Source: Burkholderia latens
GTDB lineage: Bacteria; Pseudomonadota; Gammaproteobacteria; Burkholderiales; Burkholderiaceae
NCBI RefSeq assembly: GCF_001718795.1
Contig: NZ_CP013435.1
Span: 2,356,001-2,420,000 of the forward strand
DNA length: 64,000 nucleotides
Reading direction: 5' to 3'
This document shows, one piece after another, positions 10,747 to 20,092 of this stretch (within the stretch, counting starts at the first letter, position 1; every line of letters begins with the position of its first letter). The notes under the pieces were generated by a model that worked only from the letters and a program-made list of their open reading frames with translations, was not told where the DNA came from and searched no databases. A program made the translations under genes and the position numbers.

Positions 10747-12891
10747 TTACTGCTGCGGCGTATCCGACTGCGAAGCCGCCGCTGCTTCGTTCAGCAGCGC
10801 CTTCGCCGACAGACGGACGCGACCCTTCTCGTCCGTCTGGATCACCTTGACCTTCACCTGCTGACCTTCCTTCAGGTAGTCGTTGATGTCCTTCACGCGT
10901 TCGTTGACGATTTCCGAGATGTGCAGCAAGCCGTCCTTGCCCGGCAGCAGGTTCACGATCGCGCCGAAATCGAGCAGCTTGAGCACCGTGCCTTCGTATA
11001 CCTGGCCAACTTCGATCTCGGCCGTGATCTGCTCGATGCGCTTCTTCGCTTCGGCCATGCCTTCGCTGCTCGTGCTCGCGATCGTGACGACGCCGTCGTC
11101 CGAGATGTCGATGGTCGTGCCGGTTTCTTCCGTCAGCGCACGGATCACCGAACCGCCCTTGCCGATCACGTCGCGGATCTTTTCCGGGTTGATCTTGATC
11201 GTGATCATCCGCGGTGCGAATTCCGACAGCTGCGTGTTCGCGCCCGAGACCGCCGAAGTCATCTTGCCGAGGATGTGCATGCGGCCTTCCTTCGCCTGCG
11301 CGAGCGCGACCTGCATGATTTCCTTCGTGATGCCCTGGATCTTGATGTCCATCTGCAGCGCCGTCACGCCGTGCTCCGTGCCGGCCACCTTGAAGTCCAT
11401 GTCGCCGAGGTGATCTTCGTCGCCAAGGATGTCGGTCAGCACCGCAAACTTGTTGCCTTCGAGAATCAGGCCCATTGCGATACCGGCGACGTGCGCCTTC
11501 ATCGGCACGCCGGCGTCCATCAGCGCGAGGCAGCCGCCGCACACCGATGCCATCGACGACGAACCGTTCGACTCGGTGATTTCCGACACGACGCGGATCG
11601 AGTAGCCGAATTCGTCGGCGCTCGGCAGGCACTTGACCAGCGCGCGCTTGGCCAGCCGGCCATGGCCGATTTCGCGGCGCTTCGGCGAGCCCACGCGACC
11701 CGTTTCGCCGGTTGCGAACGGAGGCATGTTGTAGTGAAGCATGAAGCGCTCGCGGTATTCGCCTTCGAGCGCGTCGATGATCTGTTCGTCACCCTTCGTG
11801 CCGAGCGTCGCGACGACGAGCGCCTGCGTTTCGCCGCGCGTGAACAGCGCGGAACCGTGCGTGCGCGGCAGCACGCCGGTGCGGATCTCGATCGGACGCA
11901 CGGTGCGCGTGTCGCGACCGTCGATGCGCGGCTCGCCGTTCAGGATCTGCGAACGCACGATCTTCGCTTCGATGTCGAACAGGATGTTGCCGACGGTGGC
12001 CTTGTCGGCCGCAACCGTGCCGGCCGCCAGCGCTTCTTCCTCGAGCTTCGCCGAAGTCGCCGCGTAGACTTCCTTCAGCTTGGTCGAGCGCGCCTGCTTG
12101 TCGCGCAGCTGGTAAGCCGCGAGCAGGTCGGCGTGCGCCAGTTCCGTCACGCGTGCGATCAGCGCCTCGTTCTTCGGCGCCGGTTGCCAGTCCCACTCCG
12201 GCTTGCCGCCTTCGCGCACGAGTTCGTGGATCGCGTCGATCGCGATCTGCATCTGCTCGTGGCCGAACACGACCGCGCCCAGCATCACGTCTTCCGGCAG
12301 TTGGTCGGCTTCCGATTCGACCATCAGCACGGCACGTTCCGTGCCTGCGACGACGAGGTCGAGGCGCGACGCCTTGAGCTGGTCACGCGTCGGGTTCAGC
12401 ACGTACGCGTTGTCGATGTATGCGACGCGCGCGGCACCGACCGGGCCGTTGAACGGCAGGCCCGACACGGCGAGCGCGGCCGATGCACCGATTAGCGCGG
12501 GGATGTCCGCCGGGATTTCCGGGTTCACGGACAGCACGTGGATCACAACCTGGACTTCGTTGTAGAAGCCTTCCGGGAACAGCGGGCGCAGCGGACGGTC
12601 GATCAGGCGCGACGTCAGCGTCTCGTGTTCCGACGGGCGGCCTTCGCGACGGAAGAAGCCGCCGGGGATCTTGCCGGCCGAGTAGGTCTTTTCGAGGTAG
12701 TCGACGGTCAGCGGGAAGAAATCCTGACCCGGCTTCGCCGACTTCGCGCCGACGACGGTTGCCAGCACGACGGTGTCTTCCACGTCGACGATCACGGCAC
12801 CGCTCGCCTGACGGGCGACTTCACCGGTTTCGAGGCGCACCTTGTGCTGGCCCCACTGGAATTCCTTCACGACCTTGTTGAACATGGACAT
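10747..12891 (-). CDS. pnp: Polyribonucleotide nucleotidyltransferase (PNPase)
   Basis: This trimeric 3'-to-5' phosphorolytic exoribonuclease is a core part of the degradosome and of small-RNA turnover. It is 714 aa. Two RNase PH-like domains are present (the first with [17 protein letters not shown], the second with [17 protein letters not shown]), then a KH domain ([15 protein letters not shown]) and an S1 domain ([18 protein letters not shown]). The ATG chosen ([10 protein letters not shown]) has a GGAG ribosome-binding site six bases upstream. It lies downstream of rpsO, and a long hairpin in its leader is a candidate RNase III autoregulation site. Confidence 0.98.
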   Translation of the reverse strand: MSMFNKVVKEFQWGQHKVRLETGEVARQASGAVIVDVEDTVVLATVVGAKSAKPGQDFFPLTVDYLEKTYSAGKIPGGFFRREGRPSEHETLTSRLIDRPLRPLFPEGFYNEVQVVIHVLSVNPEIPADIPALIGASAALAVSGLPFNGPVGAARVAYIDNAYVLNPTRDQLKASRLDLVVAGTERAVLMVESEADQLPEDVMLGAVVFGHEQMQIAIDAIHELVREGGKPEWDWQPAPKNEALIARVTELAHADLLAAYQLRDKQARSTKLKEVYAATSAKLEEEALAAGTVAADKATVGNILFDIEAKIVRSQILNGEPRIDGRDTRTVRPIEIRTGVLPRTHGSALFTRGETQALVVATLGTKGDEQIIDALEGEYRERFMLHYNMPPFATGETGRVGSPKRREIGHGRLAKRALVKCLPSADEFGYSIRVVSEITESNGSSSMASVCGGCLALMDAGVPMKAHVAGIAMGLILEGNKFAVLTDILGDEDHLGDMDFKVAGTEHGVTALQMDIKIQGITKEIMQVALAQAKEGRMHILGKMTSAVSGANTQLSEFAPRMITIKINPEKIRDVIGKGGSVIRALTEETGTTIDISDDGVVTIASTSSEGMAEAKKRIEQITAEIEVGQVYEGTVLKLLDFGAIVNLLPGKDGLLHISEIVNERVKDINDYLKEGQQVKVKVIQTDEKGRVRLSAKALLNEAAAASQSDTPQQ

Positions 12892-12990
12892 GGTTGCTCC
12901 TTTGAATTCATTCATTTCATTCGCCGCCCGGGCCATCCCGCGCGGCGGCGTCCCGACCGAATCACCCGGAGCAAGGTGTGTTTTTTATGC

Positions 12991-13032
12991 CATTCCAGCG
13001 CGGCGCTCGACGAGCGGCAGCGCGCTGGAATG
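12991..13032 (-). promoter_or_regulatory. Long hairpin in the pnp leader (candidate RNase III site)
   Basis: A perfect 12-bp inverted repeat (CATTCCAGCGCG / CGCGCTGGAATG) encloses a second stem (CGCTC / GAGCG), giving one long hairpin 100 nt upstream of the pnp start. There is no T-run after it on the minus strand, so it is not a terminator. In E. coli the pnp leader is cut by RNase III in such a stem, with PNPase then repressing itself. The same role here is inferred. Confidence 0.5.
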
Positions 13033-13121
13033 ACACAAATCCCGACCCCGGTATCAGCCGTTCCGGCAGCCCGGCACCCACGTGCCGGACGACCTGCGGT
13101 GCGCGTGACGCTACGCACCGC

Positions 13122-13162
13122 GCAAAAACAAAATGCCTGCATCAGCGGACTGACACAGGCAT
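13122..13162 (-). terminator. Intrinsic terminator downstream of rpsO
   Basis: On the minus strand ATGCCTG pairs with CAGGCAT, with a short internal mismatch and an inner TCAG/CTGA stem. The tract TTTTGTTTTTG follows. It lies 24 bp after the rpsO stop; partial read-through would carry transcription into pnp. Confidence 0.75.
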
Positions 13163-13185
13163 CTTGCTGGCGGCAATCGCCTCGA

Positions 13186-13455
13186 TTACTTACGCAGACC
13201 CAGCTTCTCGATCAGCGCGCGGTAACGGTCGGCATCCTTGCCCTTGAGGTAGTCGAGCAGCTTGCGACGGCGGCTCACCATGCGCAGCAGGCCGCGGCGG
13301 CTGTGGTGGTCCTTCGCGTGGGTCTTGAAGTGACCCGTCAGTTCGACGATACGTGCGGTCAGCAGTGCGACCTGGACTTCGGGCGAACCCGTGTCGTTGG
13401 TACCGCGGGCGAACTGAGCAACGACTTCCGACTTCTTGATATCTGCAACAGACAT
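13186..13455 (-). CDS. rpsO: 30S ribosomal protein S15
   Basis: This primary 16S rRNA-binding protein nucleates the platform of the small subunit. It is 89 aa, the universal length. The family motifs [37 protein letters not shown] and RRKLLDYLK are all visible. The rpsO-pnp order is conserved widely in proteobacteria. Confidence 0.98.
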   Translation of the reverse strand: MSVADIKKSEVVAQFARGTNDTGSPEVQVALLTARIVELTGHFKTHAKDHHSRRGLLRMVSRRRKLLDYLKGKDADRYRALIEKLGLRK

Positions 13456-13536
13456 GTGATTTCCTTGATTTCCTACTGGCTAACTGAACACGCGGACACG
13501 GAAGAATGGCCGTGCCGTGACTTACAACCGGCGGGC

Positions 13537-13545
13537 ATTGTAGCA
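13537..13545 (-). promoter_or_regulatory. Extended -10 promoter of rpsO
   Basis: On the minus strand TGCTACAAT forms an extended -10 element about 80 nt upstream of the rpsO start. No good -35 is visible, which is acceptable for an extended -10 promoter. Confidence 0.5.
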
Positions 13546-13574
13546 CAACTGCACGCCGTTCCTACCGGCCGCTG

Positions 13575-14834
13575 TCACGGGCGCGTCATCGAGCACGTCG
13601 ACGGCATCTGCGTGCGTTGCGCGGGCACCGCCAGCACCGTGCGAAAGCCATAGCCCGAACCTTCGTTGTCGAACCGCACGCCCGGCGTGCCGGCCTTGTC
13701 CATTTCCATCACATAAAGGGGCTGGATCAACTGATGGTCCTGCGCGCGCATCGTCGACGCATGAAAGCCGTCGTCGAACGCCAGCCCTTCCAGCGCACGT
13801 GCGACCGCGACAGGGTCGGCCGACCCGGCCCGGTTCATCGCGGTGGCAAGCATTTCGATCATCAGGCTCATCCGCCGCACCGGATAGTCGTCCTGCGCAG
13901 CCGGGAAACGGGTCCGGAACGCCCGATAGAACGCGTCCGACTGTGCACCGCCCGCGTTCGGATGCCAGTCCGCGACCGCCACTACCCGCCCGACGCCGCC
14001 GTCGCCCAGGGCGGCCGGCGCGCCGAGGCTGTTGCCGTAAAACGTGTAGAACTTCGCGTTCAACCCCTGCTCGCGCGCCGCCTTCACAAGCAGCGTGAGA
14101 TCGTTGCCCCAGTTGCCGGTCACGACCGCGTCCGCGCCGCTCGCCCGGATTTTCGCGACGTACGGCGAGAAATCCTTGATGCGGCCGATCGGATGGAATT
14201 CGTCGCCGGCGATCGTCACGTCGGGACGCCGCTCGGCGAGCGCCTGCCGCGCCAGCGCGCTGACGTCGTGACCGAAGCTGTAGTCCTGGTTCAGCAGATA
14301 GACCTTGCGCAACGCACGATCGCGCGCCATCACGTCCGCGAGCGCGGCCATCCGCATCCCGGCGTGCGCGTCGAAGCGGAAATGCCAGAAGCTGCAGCGC
14401 GCGCCGGTCAGCGCCGGATCGTCGGCCGAATAGTTGACGAACAGCATCCGGCTGTCCGGGTTGCGCGCGTTCAGCTTGTCGAGCGCCGCGACGAGCGCGG
14501 CAGCCACCGCCGAGCTGTTGCCCTGCGCGACGAAGCCGATGTGCCGGTCCGCCGCTGCGCGCAGCTGCACGAGCGCCTCTTCCGGGCTGCCCTTGCTGTC
14601 GAGCACGACCAGCTCGAGCGGATGCACGCCGTCGCGCAGCTTCACGCCGCCCGCCGCATTGATCTTCTCGATGCCGAAGCGCAGGTTGCGCTCGACCGCG
14701 GCGCCCGCGTTCGCGAACGGGCCCGACATCCCTTCGATCAGCGCGATCCGCACCGGCTCGCCGGCCGCGAACGCGGACGACGCCATCATCCATCCGGCAC
14801 TCAATGCGAGTGCGCATCGTTTCCACAACTGCAT
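13575..14834 (-). CDS. Branched-chain amino acid-type ABC transporter substrate-binding protein (LivK-like)
   Basis: This is a periplasmic type I binding protein of the Leu/Ile/Val-binding family. It is 419 aa from the ATG giving MQLWKRCALALSAGW. A signal peptide of about 23 residues ends in SAFAAGEP. The mature start (VRIALIEGMSGPFANAG) is typical of the family. The ligand may be an amino acid, amide or aromatic compound and cannot be told from sequence. No permease or ATPase genes are adjacent, so it is an orphan receptor in this window. Confidence 0.85.
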   Translation of the reverse strand: MQLWKRCALALSAGWMMASSAFAAGEPVRIALIEGMSGPFANAGAAVERNLRFGIEKINAAGGVKLRDGVHPLELVVLDSKGSPEEALVQLRAAADRHIGFVAQGNSSAVAAALVAALDKLNARNPDSRMLFVNYSADDPALTGARCSFWHFRFDAHAGMRMAALADVMARDRALRKVYLLNQDYSFGHDVSALARQALAERRPDVTIAGDEFHPIGRIKDFSPYVAKIRASGADAVVTGNWGNDLTLLVKAAREQGLNAKFYTFYGNSLGAPAALGDGGVGRVVAVADWHPNAGGAQSDAFYRAFRTRFPAAQDDYPVRRMSLMIEMLATAMNRAGSADPVAVARALEGLAFDDGFHASTMRAQDHQLIQPLYVMEMDKAGTPGVRFDNEGSGYGFRTVLAVPAQRTQMPSTCSMTRP

Positions 14835-15019
14835 CGGCCACCTGTCCTTCAATCTGTCCGGAAAGCGCGGATCATAGGCCGTCGTCGCCGGCGCCCGCAA
14901 GCATCGCGCTGCACGACACGCCGCGCGTGATCCGCACCGATTTTTGCGGCAGGATGCACGGCTACGCGCCGTCCGTGATACAACTGAGCGGTCAGCGAAT
15001 TCTAGTTCTGGAGAATCCC

Positions 15020-15532
15020 ATGCGCATTCGCATTTCCGTGCGCCTGCCGGTGCTGGCCGCCTGCGCGGCGGCGCTGCTTGCCGGCTGCGCACAACCGTGG
15101 CAGCAATACCAGGCCGGTCAGGACGAGTCGGCGATCGTCGCGCGCATGGGGCCGCCGCGCGAGATCTACGATCTGCCCGGAGGCGGCAAGCGCCTGATGT
15201 GGCCGACCCAGCCGATGGGCGAGATCACGATCGCGGCCGACGTCGACGCGAGCCACCGGATCGTCAACGTGCGCCAGGTGCTGCAGCCGAGCGAGTTCTA
15301 TCGCGCGGAGATCGGCAAGTGGACCAAGACGGACGTGCTCGTGAACTTCGGCCGCCCGGTCGAGACGTCCTACTTCCCGTTGATGAAGCGCGAGGTGTGG
15401 ACCTACCGGTACCTCGAAGACAACGTCTGGTACATGATGTACAGCTTCTACTTCGATCCGCAGGGCATCCTGCGCACTACCCAGAAAACGCCGGATCCGC
15501 TGCACGACCCCGATCGTCGCAATCTGTTCTGA
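15020..15532 (+). CDS. Small outer-membrane-type lipoprotein (BamE/SmpA-like)
   Basis: This is a 170-aa predicted lipoprotein. The signal peptide ends in the lipobox LAGC, with C23 as the lipidated residue. The mature protein contains two short repeats around a GRP or GPP turn (MGPPREIYDLPGGGKRLMWP and FGRPVETSYFPLMKREVW), resembling the BamE/SmpA fold in which a G-x-P turn precedes a W/Y-rich strand. The family assignment is tentative. It is transcribed alone, with a hairpin followed by a T-rich tract after the stop. Confidence 0.75.
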   Translation: MRIRISVRLPVLAACAAALLAGCAQPWQQYQAGQDESAIVARMGPPREIYDLPGGGKRLMWPTQPMGEITIAADVDASHRIVNVRQVLQPSEFYRAEIGKWTKTDVLVNFGRPVETSYFPLMKREVWTYRYLEDNVWYMMYSFYFDPQGILRTTQKTPDPLHDPDRRNLF

Positions 15533-15926
15533 TCGCCGGATTGCGCATTTACGCGCAATTTTCACAATGGCCATTTACGAATTGTTGCGTGAATGGCCAT
15601 TTCTTATTTCCCGTCATTTTCGATTAAGCGGCAATGCGGCGCGGTAATGCTTTCCGGCCGATGCCGCCCGCGCAACAGTCACCTCGCCCGATTCCCCGGC
15701 CCGCGCGGGCTGGCCCGAAACAGGCACTCGCCATACATGTCATGCGTTCGATTGGTGCATGCGATGCACCGCGCCCGATCGACTTGAAACAATTTGTATC
15801 AGTAACCCCGAATGCTAGGGCATACCCCTAATATCAGTCGAAATTGAACCTTTCAATTTAGAAAGCATCCTATTGCTCCCCTTCGTCCGGTTTTCATTTA
15901 TTTGTTTCAACCAGAAAGGAGTCCTC
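15533..15926. other. Gene-free interval upstream of the carbonic anhydrase
   Basis: No convincing gene lies in these 394 bp. The interval is much less GC-rich than its neighbours. It holds the hairpin at 15566-15601, a perfect operator-like inverted repeat GGTGCAT-GCG-ATGCACC (15754-15770), a second small repeat TAGGG-CATAC-CCCTA (15816-15830), and the AT-rich upstream region of the next operon. Short frames at 15593 and 15634 lack ribosome-binding sites and coding character. Confidence 0.6.
15566..15612 (+). terminator. Possible terminator of the lipoprotein gene
   Basis: The self-complementary 10-mer AATGGCCATT occurs twice, 16 nt apart, so the copies can pair with each other. The downstream copy is followed by TCTTATTTCC. 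The T-tract is imperfect, so the call is moderate. Confidence 0.5.
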
Positions 15927-16568
15927 ATGAACCGCCCCAAGAGCATGCTGGTTGCCAATATCGCGTGGGCCCGGGAGACGCGCGAACATACGCCCGGCTT
16001 CTTCGACGCGCTCGCGCGCGGCCAGAATCCGCGCGTGCTGTGGATCGGCTGCTCGGACAGCCGCGTGCCGGCTGAAACCATCACGCACAGCGTGCCCGGC
16101 GAGTTGTTCGTCCATCGCAATATCGCGAACCTGTTCCATCCCGACGACGACAATTCCGCAAGCGTGCTCGAGTACGCCGTGCGCGTACTCGAGGTCGACC
16201 ATGTGATCGTGTGCGGTCACTACGGCTGTGGGGGCGTACGCGCGTCGTTGCTGCCGCCGCCGGCCGACCTGCCGCACGTTGCGCGGCGCATCGCGCCGCT
16301 CTGCGGGCTTGCGCGCCGCCATCGCGACGCGCTCGACGGCCTCGACGACATCGCTGCCGCCGACCGGCTGGCCGAACTCAACGTGCTCGAGCAGGTGCGG
16401 CTGCTGCGCGCATCGCCGATCGTGCAGGGCCGCCAGCGGCCGCCGCTCGTCCACGGCTGGATCTTCTCGCTTGCCGACGGCCGTCTGAAGGAGCTGGACT
16501 CCGGCTACACCGCGCCGCCTGTCGAAACCGAGCCGGAACAGCTTGCCGCGGCCGCCGCGCTCGACTGA
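15927..16568 (+). CDS. can: Beta-class carbonic anhydrase
   Basis: This zinc enzyme interconverts CO2 and bicarbonate. It is 213 aa. Zinc ligands are visible in CSDSRVP (with the catalytic Asp/Arg pair) and in HYGCGGV (His and Cys). An AAAGGAG ribosome-binding site precedes the ATG. It lies 38 bp upstream of a SulP-family anion transporter on the same strand, which suggests a bicarbonate supply or uptake function. The symbol is by family; cynT is also used for such proteins, but no cyanase gene is nearby. Confidence 0.93.
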   Translation: MNRPKSMLVANIAWARETREHTPGFFDALARGQNPRVLWIGCSDSRVPAETITHSVPGELFVHRNIANLFHPDDDNSASVLEYAVRVLEVDHVIVCGHYGCGGVRASLLPPPADLPHVARRIAPLCGLARRHRDALDGLDDIAAADRLAELNVLEQVRLLRASPIVQGRQRPPLVHGWIFSLADGRLKELDSGYTAPPVETEPEQLAAAAALD

Positions 16569-16606
16569 TCCACACCGCCCCCAACGCCCGTGAAATCGCC
16601 CCAACC

Positions 16607-18157
16607 ATGAAACTGAACGAGCATCTGTCCACCCTGCCGCGCGACATCGTCGCCGGCATCGTCGTTTTCCTCGTCGCGCTTCCGCTATGTCTCGGCATCG
16701 CGAATGCGTCCGGCGTCGAACCGTTTGCCGGGCTCGTGTCGGGCATCGTCGGCGGCATCGTCGTCGCGCTGCTGAGCGGCTCGTCGCTGTCGGTCAGCGG
16801 CCCGGCCGCCGGCCTCGTCGTGATCGTCGTCGAAGGAATCGCGCAACTCGGCAGCTTTTCCGCGTTCCTGCTCGCGGTGCTGCTGTCCGGCGTGCTGCAA
16901 TTCGGCTTCGGCATGCTGCGCGCCGGCCGATTCGCCGCGTATGTGCCGTCGCCGGTCATCAAAGGCATGCTCGCCGCGATCGGCCTGCTGCTGATCGTGA
17001 AGCAGATTCCGTTCGCGTTCGGTATCGGCGGCCCGGCCGCGCAATCGTTTGCTTCGTGGCCGCATCTGCCGGCCGCATGGGCCGCCACGGCGATCGCGCT
17101 CGCGTCGCTCGCGCTGCTGATCGCGTGGGACACGCCGGCGCTCAAGCGCTTCGCGTGGGTGCGCTCGGTGCCGGCGCCGCTCGCGGTCGTCGTGCTCGGC
17201 ATCGGCGCGACGCTCTTGCTCGGCGCGATCGCACCGGCGGCCGCACCGGGCGCCGCGCATCGCGTCACGCTTCCCGAATTCGACTCGTTCGCGGCGCTCG
17301 CGGCATCGCTCAAGCATGCGGAGCTCGGCCCGAACTTCGCGCAACTGGCCAATCCGGACGTATGGCGCGTCGCGATCACGCTTGCGGTCGTCGCGAGTCT
17401 CGAGACGCTGCTGTGCCTCGAAGCGGTCGAACAGATCGATCCGAAGCGGCGGCCGACGCAACCCGACCGCGAGCTGAAGGCACAGGGCGTCGGCAACCTC
17501 GTCGCGGGCGCCGTCGGCGGCCTGCCGATCACGTCGGTGATCGTGCGTAGTTCGGCCAACGTCAACGCCGGCGCGCAAAGCCGGATGTCGGCGATCGTGC
17601 ACGGAATCCTGCTGCTTGCGAGTGTGTTTGCGCTCACCGGACTGATCAACCTGATCCCGCTCGCCAGCCTGGCCGCGATCCTGATCCACACCGGTCTGAA
17701 GCTCGCGAAACCGGCGCTGTTCCGCTCGGTGATGAAGCAAGGCCCGGCTGCGTTCGTGCCGTTCGCCGCGACGATCGCGGGTGTGCTCGCGGTCGACCTG
17801 CTGTTCGGCATTGCCGTGGGCCTTGCATGCAGCGTGCTTGCAGTCGCCGTCGCCAACCTGAAGAGCCCCGTCACGCTCGCGCAGCACGACGACCACTTCC
17901 TGCTGTCGTTCCGCAAGGACGTGTCGTTCCTCGGCAAGGTGCAGGTCAAGCATCACCTGCGCCACATTCCGGATCGCGCGGCCGTGATCATCGACGCGAC
18001 GCGCGCCGACTACATCGACCACGACGTGCTCGAGCTGCTCGACGCGTTCATCGCCGATGCGCCTCGGCGCGGGATCGTGGTCGAGTTCCGCCGGCGCAAC
18101 CCGGCGGCGAGCCCGGCCGCGCGCCGCTGGTCGTTCCGCACGCCGGCCGCCGAATGA
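16607..18157 (+). CDS. SulP-family inorganic anion permease (candidate bicarbonate transporter)
   Basis: This is a 516-aa inner-membrane permease with about 11-12 hydrophobic segments. The SulP/SLC26 signature region SGSSLSVSGPAAGL lies near residues 62-75. The C-terminal part resembles a shortened STAS domain (RAAVIIDATRADYIDHDVLELLDAF). SulP proteins move sulfate, bicarbonate or other anions. Pairing with a carbonic anhydrase directly upstream argues for bicarbonate, but this is inferred from context only. Confidence 0.88.
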   Translation: MKLNEHLSTLPRDIVAGIVVFLVALPLCLGIANASGVEPFAGLVSGIVGGIVVALLSGSSLSVSGPAAGLVVIVVEGIAQLGSFSAFLLAVLLSGVLQFGFGMLRAGRFAAYVPSPVIKGMLAAIGLLLIVKQIPFAFGIGGPAAQSFASWPHLPAAWAATAIALASLALLIAWDTPALKRFAWVRSVPAPLAVVVLGIGATLLLGAIAPAAAPGAAHRVTLPEFDSFAALAASLKHAELGPNFAQLANPDVWRVAITLAVVASLETLLCLEAVEQIDPKRRPTQPDRELKAQGVGNLVAGAVGGLPITSVIVRSSANVNAGAQSRMSAIVHGILLLASVFALTGLINLIPLASLAAILIHTGLKLAKPALFRSVMKQGPAAFVPFAATIAGVLAVDLLFGIAVGLACSVLAVAVANLKSPVTLAQHDDHFLLSFRKDVSFLGKVQVKHHLRHIPDRAAVIIDATRADYIDHDVLELLDAFIADAPRRGIVVEFRRRNPAASPAARRWSFRTPAAE

Positions 18158-18166
18158 TCGATGCAT

Positions 18167-18207
18167 GAAAAACGCCCCGGGCGGCGCAAGGCCGCACGGG
18201 GCGTTTC
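18167..18207. terminator. Bidirectional terminator between sulP and leuA
   Basis: A 10-bp stem (AAACGCCCCG / CGGGGCGTTT) flanked by A-runs and T-runs lies between the convergent permease and leuA genes. It can act on both transcripts. Confidence 0.8.
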
Positions 18208-18236
18208 AGGTGTTGCACGCGCTCGACGCGCGGCGC

Positions 18237-19781
18237 TTATGCGCGCTGCGGGTTGAGCTTGTCGTCCTTCGAGTGCAGCTTGTTCAGCGCGGCGATATAC
18301 GCCTTCGCGGACGCCGCGACGATGTCCGGATCGGTGCCGACGCCGTTGACGATCCGGCCGCTCTTCGACAGCCGCACCGTCACCTCGCCCTGCGCCTGCG
18401 TACCGGTCGTGATCGCGTTCACCGAATACAGCAGCAGTTCGGAACCACTCCCGACTTCGCTCTCGATCGCATTCAGCGTCGCATCGACCGGGCCGTTGCC
18501 CCGCGCCTCGCCCGTCACCTCCTTGCCATCGACCGCGAACACGACCTTCGCCTGCGGTTGCTCGCCGGTTTCGGAGCGCTGCGACAGCGACACGAACTTG
18601 AAGTGCTCCTGCTCCTGCGCGAGCGCGGATTCTTCGGAGACGATCGCGATGATGTCTTCATCGAAAATCTCGGCCTTGCGGTCGGCCAGGTCCTTGAAGC
18701 GCATGAACGCGGCGTTCAGTTCGGCTTCGCTGTCGAGCGACACGCCGAGCTCCTGCAGGCGCTGCTTGAATGCGTTGCGACCCGACAGCTTGCCGAGCAC
18801 GATCTTGTTCGCGGTCCAGCCCACGTCTTCCGCGCGCATGATCTCGTAAGTGTCGCGGGCCTTCAGGACGCCGTCCTGGTGGATACCCGACGCGTGCGCG
18901 AACGCGTTCGCGCCGACCACGGCCTTGTTCGGCTGCACGACGAAACCGGTGATCTGCGACACCAGCTTCGACGTCGGCACGATCTGCGTCGTGTCGATGC
19001 CGACGTCGAGGCCGAAGTAGTCCTTGCGCGTCTTCACCGCCATCACGATCTCCTCGAGCGACGTGTTGCCCGCGCGCTCGCCGAGCCCGTTGATCGTGCA
19101 CTCGACCTGCCGCGCGCCGCCGATCTTCACGCCGGCGAGCGAGTTCGCGACGGCCATCCCGAGGTCGTTGTGGCAGTGCACGGAGAAGATCGCCTTGTCC
19201 GAGTTCGGAATGCGTTCGCGCAGCGTCTTCACGAGATGGCCGTACAGCTCCGGCACGCCATAGCCGACCGTGTCGGCAATGTTGATCGTCGTCGCGCCTT
19301 CGTCGATCACGGCTTCCAGCACGCGGCACAGGAAGTCGAGGTCCGAACGGCTGCCGTCTTCCGGCGAGAATTCGACGTTGTCGGTGAACTTGCGCGCAAA
19401 GCGCACCGCGAGCCGTGCCTGCTCGAACACCTGGTCGGGCGTCATTCGCAGCTTCTTCTCCATGTGCAGCGGCGACGTCGCGATAAACGTGTGGATCCGC
19501 GAGCTATTGGCTGGCTTCAGCGCGTCGGCCGCACGCTGGATGTCCTTGTCGTTCGCGCGCGCCAGCGAGCAGACCGTGCTGTCCTTCACGAGACCGGCGA
19601 TCGTGTGGATCGCGTCGAAGTCGCCGTTCGAGCTGGCCGCGAAGCCGGCCTCGATTACGTCGACCTTCATCCGCTCGAGATGCTTCGCGATGCGGATTTT
19701 CTCTTCCTTCGTCATCGACGCGCCGGGCGATTGTTCACCGTCACGCAACGTCGTATCGAAAATGATCAGCTTGTCTGTCAT
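18237..19781 (-). CDS. leuA: 2-isopropylmalate synthase
   Basis: This enzyme condenses acetyl-CoA with 2-oxoisovalerate in the first committed step of leucine synthesis. It is 514 aa, the normal length of the bacterial form. The DRE-TIM signature [16 protein letters not shown] is at the N-terminus, and metal ligands are in HCHNDLG. The C-terminal LeuA regulatory domain (leucine feedback) is complete. It follows pssA after 311 bp containing its own predicted promoter and a leucine-rich leader peptide. Confidence 0.98.
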   Translation of the reverse strand: MTDKLIIFDTTLRDGEQSPGASMTKEEKIRIAKHLERMKVDVIEAGFAASSNGDFDAIHTIAGLVKDSTVCSLARANDKDIQRAADALKPANSSRIHTFIATSPLHMEKKLRMTPDQVFEQARLAVRFARKFTDNVEFSPEDGSRSDLDFLCRVLEAVIDEGATTINIADTVGYGVPELYGHLVKTLRERIPNSDKAIFSVHCHNDLGMAVANSLAGVKIGGARQVECTINGLGERAGNTSLEEIVMAVKTRKDYFGLDVGIDTTQIVPTSKLVSQITGFVVQPNKAVVGANAFAHASGIHQDGVLKARDTYEIMRAEDVGWTANKIVLGKLSGRNAFKQRLQELGVSLDSEAELNAAFMRFKDLADRKAEIFDEDIIAIVSEESALAQEQEHFKFVSLSQRSETGEQPQAKVVFAVDGKEVTGEARGNGPVDATLNAIESEVGSGSELLLYSVNAITTGTQAQGEVTVRLSKSGRIVNGVGTDPDIVAASAKAYIAALNKLHSKDDKLNPQRA

Positions 19782-19883
19782 GGGGGGCTCCAGGGCTCTT
19801 TATACGGGAATCAAACGTAACGAGATCGCGCCACCGCTGGCGACGCTCAACAACAGACGAGGCTTGACGGAGGGCGAGAACGA
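19782..19883 (-). promoter_or_regulatory. leuA leader region downstream of the leader peptide
   Basis: These 102 nt lie between the leader-peptide stop and the leuA ATG. A short stem CGCCA/TGGCG with a 4-nt loop is visible, but there is no good run of T residues after it. An attenuator is therefore plausible but not demonstrated. A GGAG ribosome-binding site precedes leuA. Confidence 0.4.
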
Positions 19884-19964
19884 TCAGCGCGGCAGGCGCG
19901 CCACAGCTAGCGCGCGTAGCGGCGCACCGGCTAGAAGGAGGGAGAGGCGGGGAAATGCAGTCAT
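19884..19964 (-). CDS. leuL: Leucine-rich leader peptide of leuA
   Basis: This 26-codon frame reads MTAFPRLSLLLAGAPLRALAV and then five more residues, ending in TGA. Seven of the 26 residues are leucine, with three in a row (LSLLLAG). It lies 102 nt upstream of leuA and starts at or beside the predicted transcription start, so the message would be leaderless. Leu-rich leader peptides that control leuA by attenuation are known in other proteobacteria. The role here is inferred from position and composition. The symbol follows that usage. Confidence 0.5.
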   Translation of the reverse strand: MTAFPRLSLLLAGAPLRALAVARLPR

Positions 19965-19971
19965 GCCAAAG

Positions 19972-20000
19972 ACTATAGCGACATTCCGCCGGGGGCGCAA
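19972..20000 (-). promoter_or_regulatory. Sigma-70 promoter of the leuA leader
   Basis: On the minus strand TTGCGC (19995-20000) and TATAGT (19972-19977) are separated by 17 bp. The A of the leader-peptide ATG is the eighth base after the -10 element, which would make the transcript start at or within a base or two of that ATG. Confidence 0.55.
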
Positions 20001-20045
20001 TCGGACGACGCCTGGGGGGACGGGCCGCGGATGCGAAAAGGGGGC

Positions 20046-20076
20046 AAATGAAAACGGCGGCCCGAAGCCGCCGTTT
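20046..20076 (-). terminator. Intrinsic terminator of pssA
   Basis: A perfect 10-bp stem (AAACGGCGGC / GCCGCCGTTT) with a 5-nt loop is followed on the minus strand by TCATTTGC. It lies 16 bp after the pssA stop and separates the psd-pssA pair from leuA. Confidence 0.7.
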
Positions 20077-20092
20077 CCGCGCAGGTTGCGCG

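Noticed and set aside
15593..15831. Two short frames in the interval before the carbonic anhydrase
   Set aside because: They overlap each other, have no ribosome-binding site, and cross inverted repeats that look regulatory.
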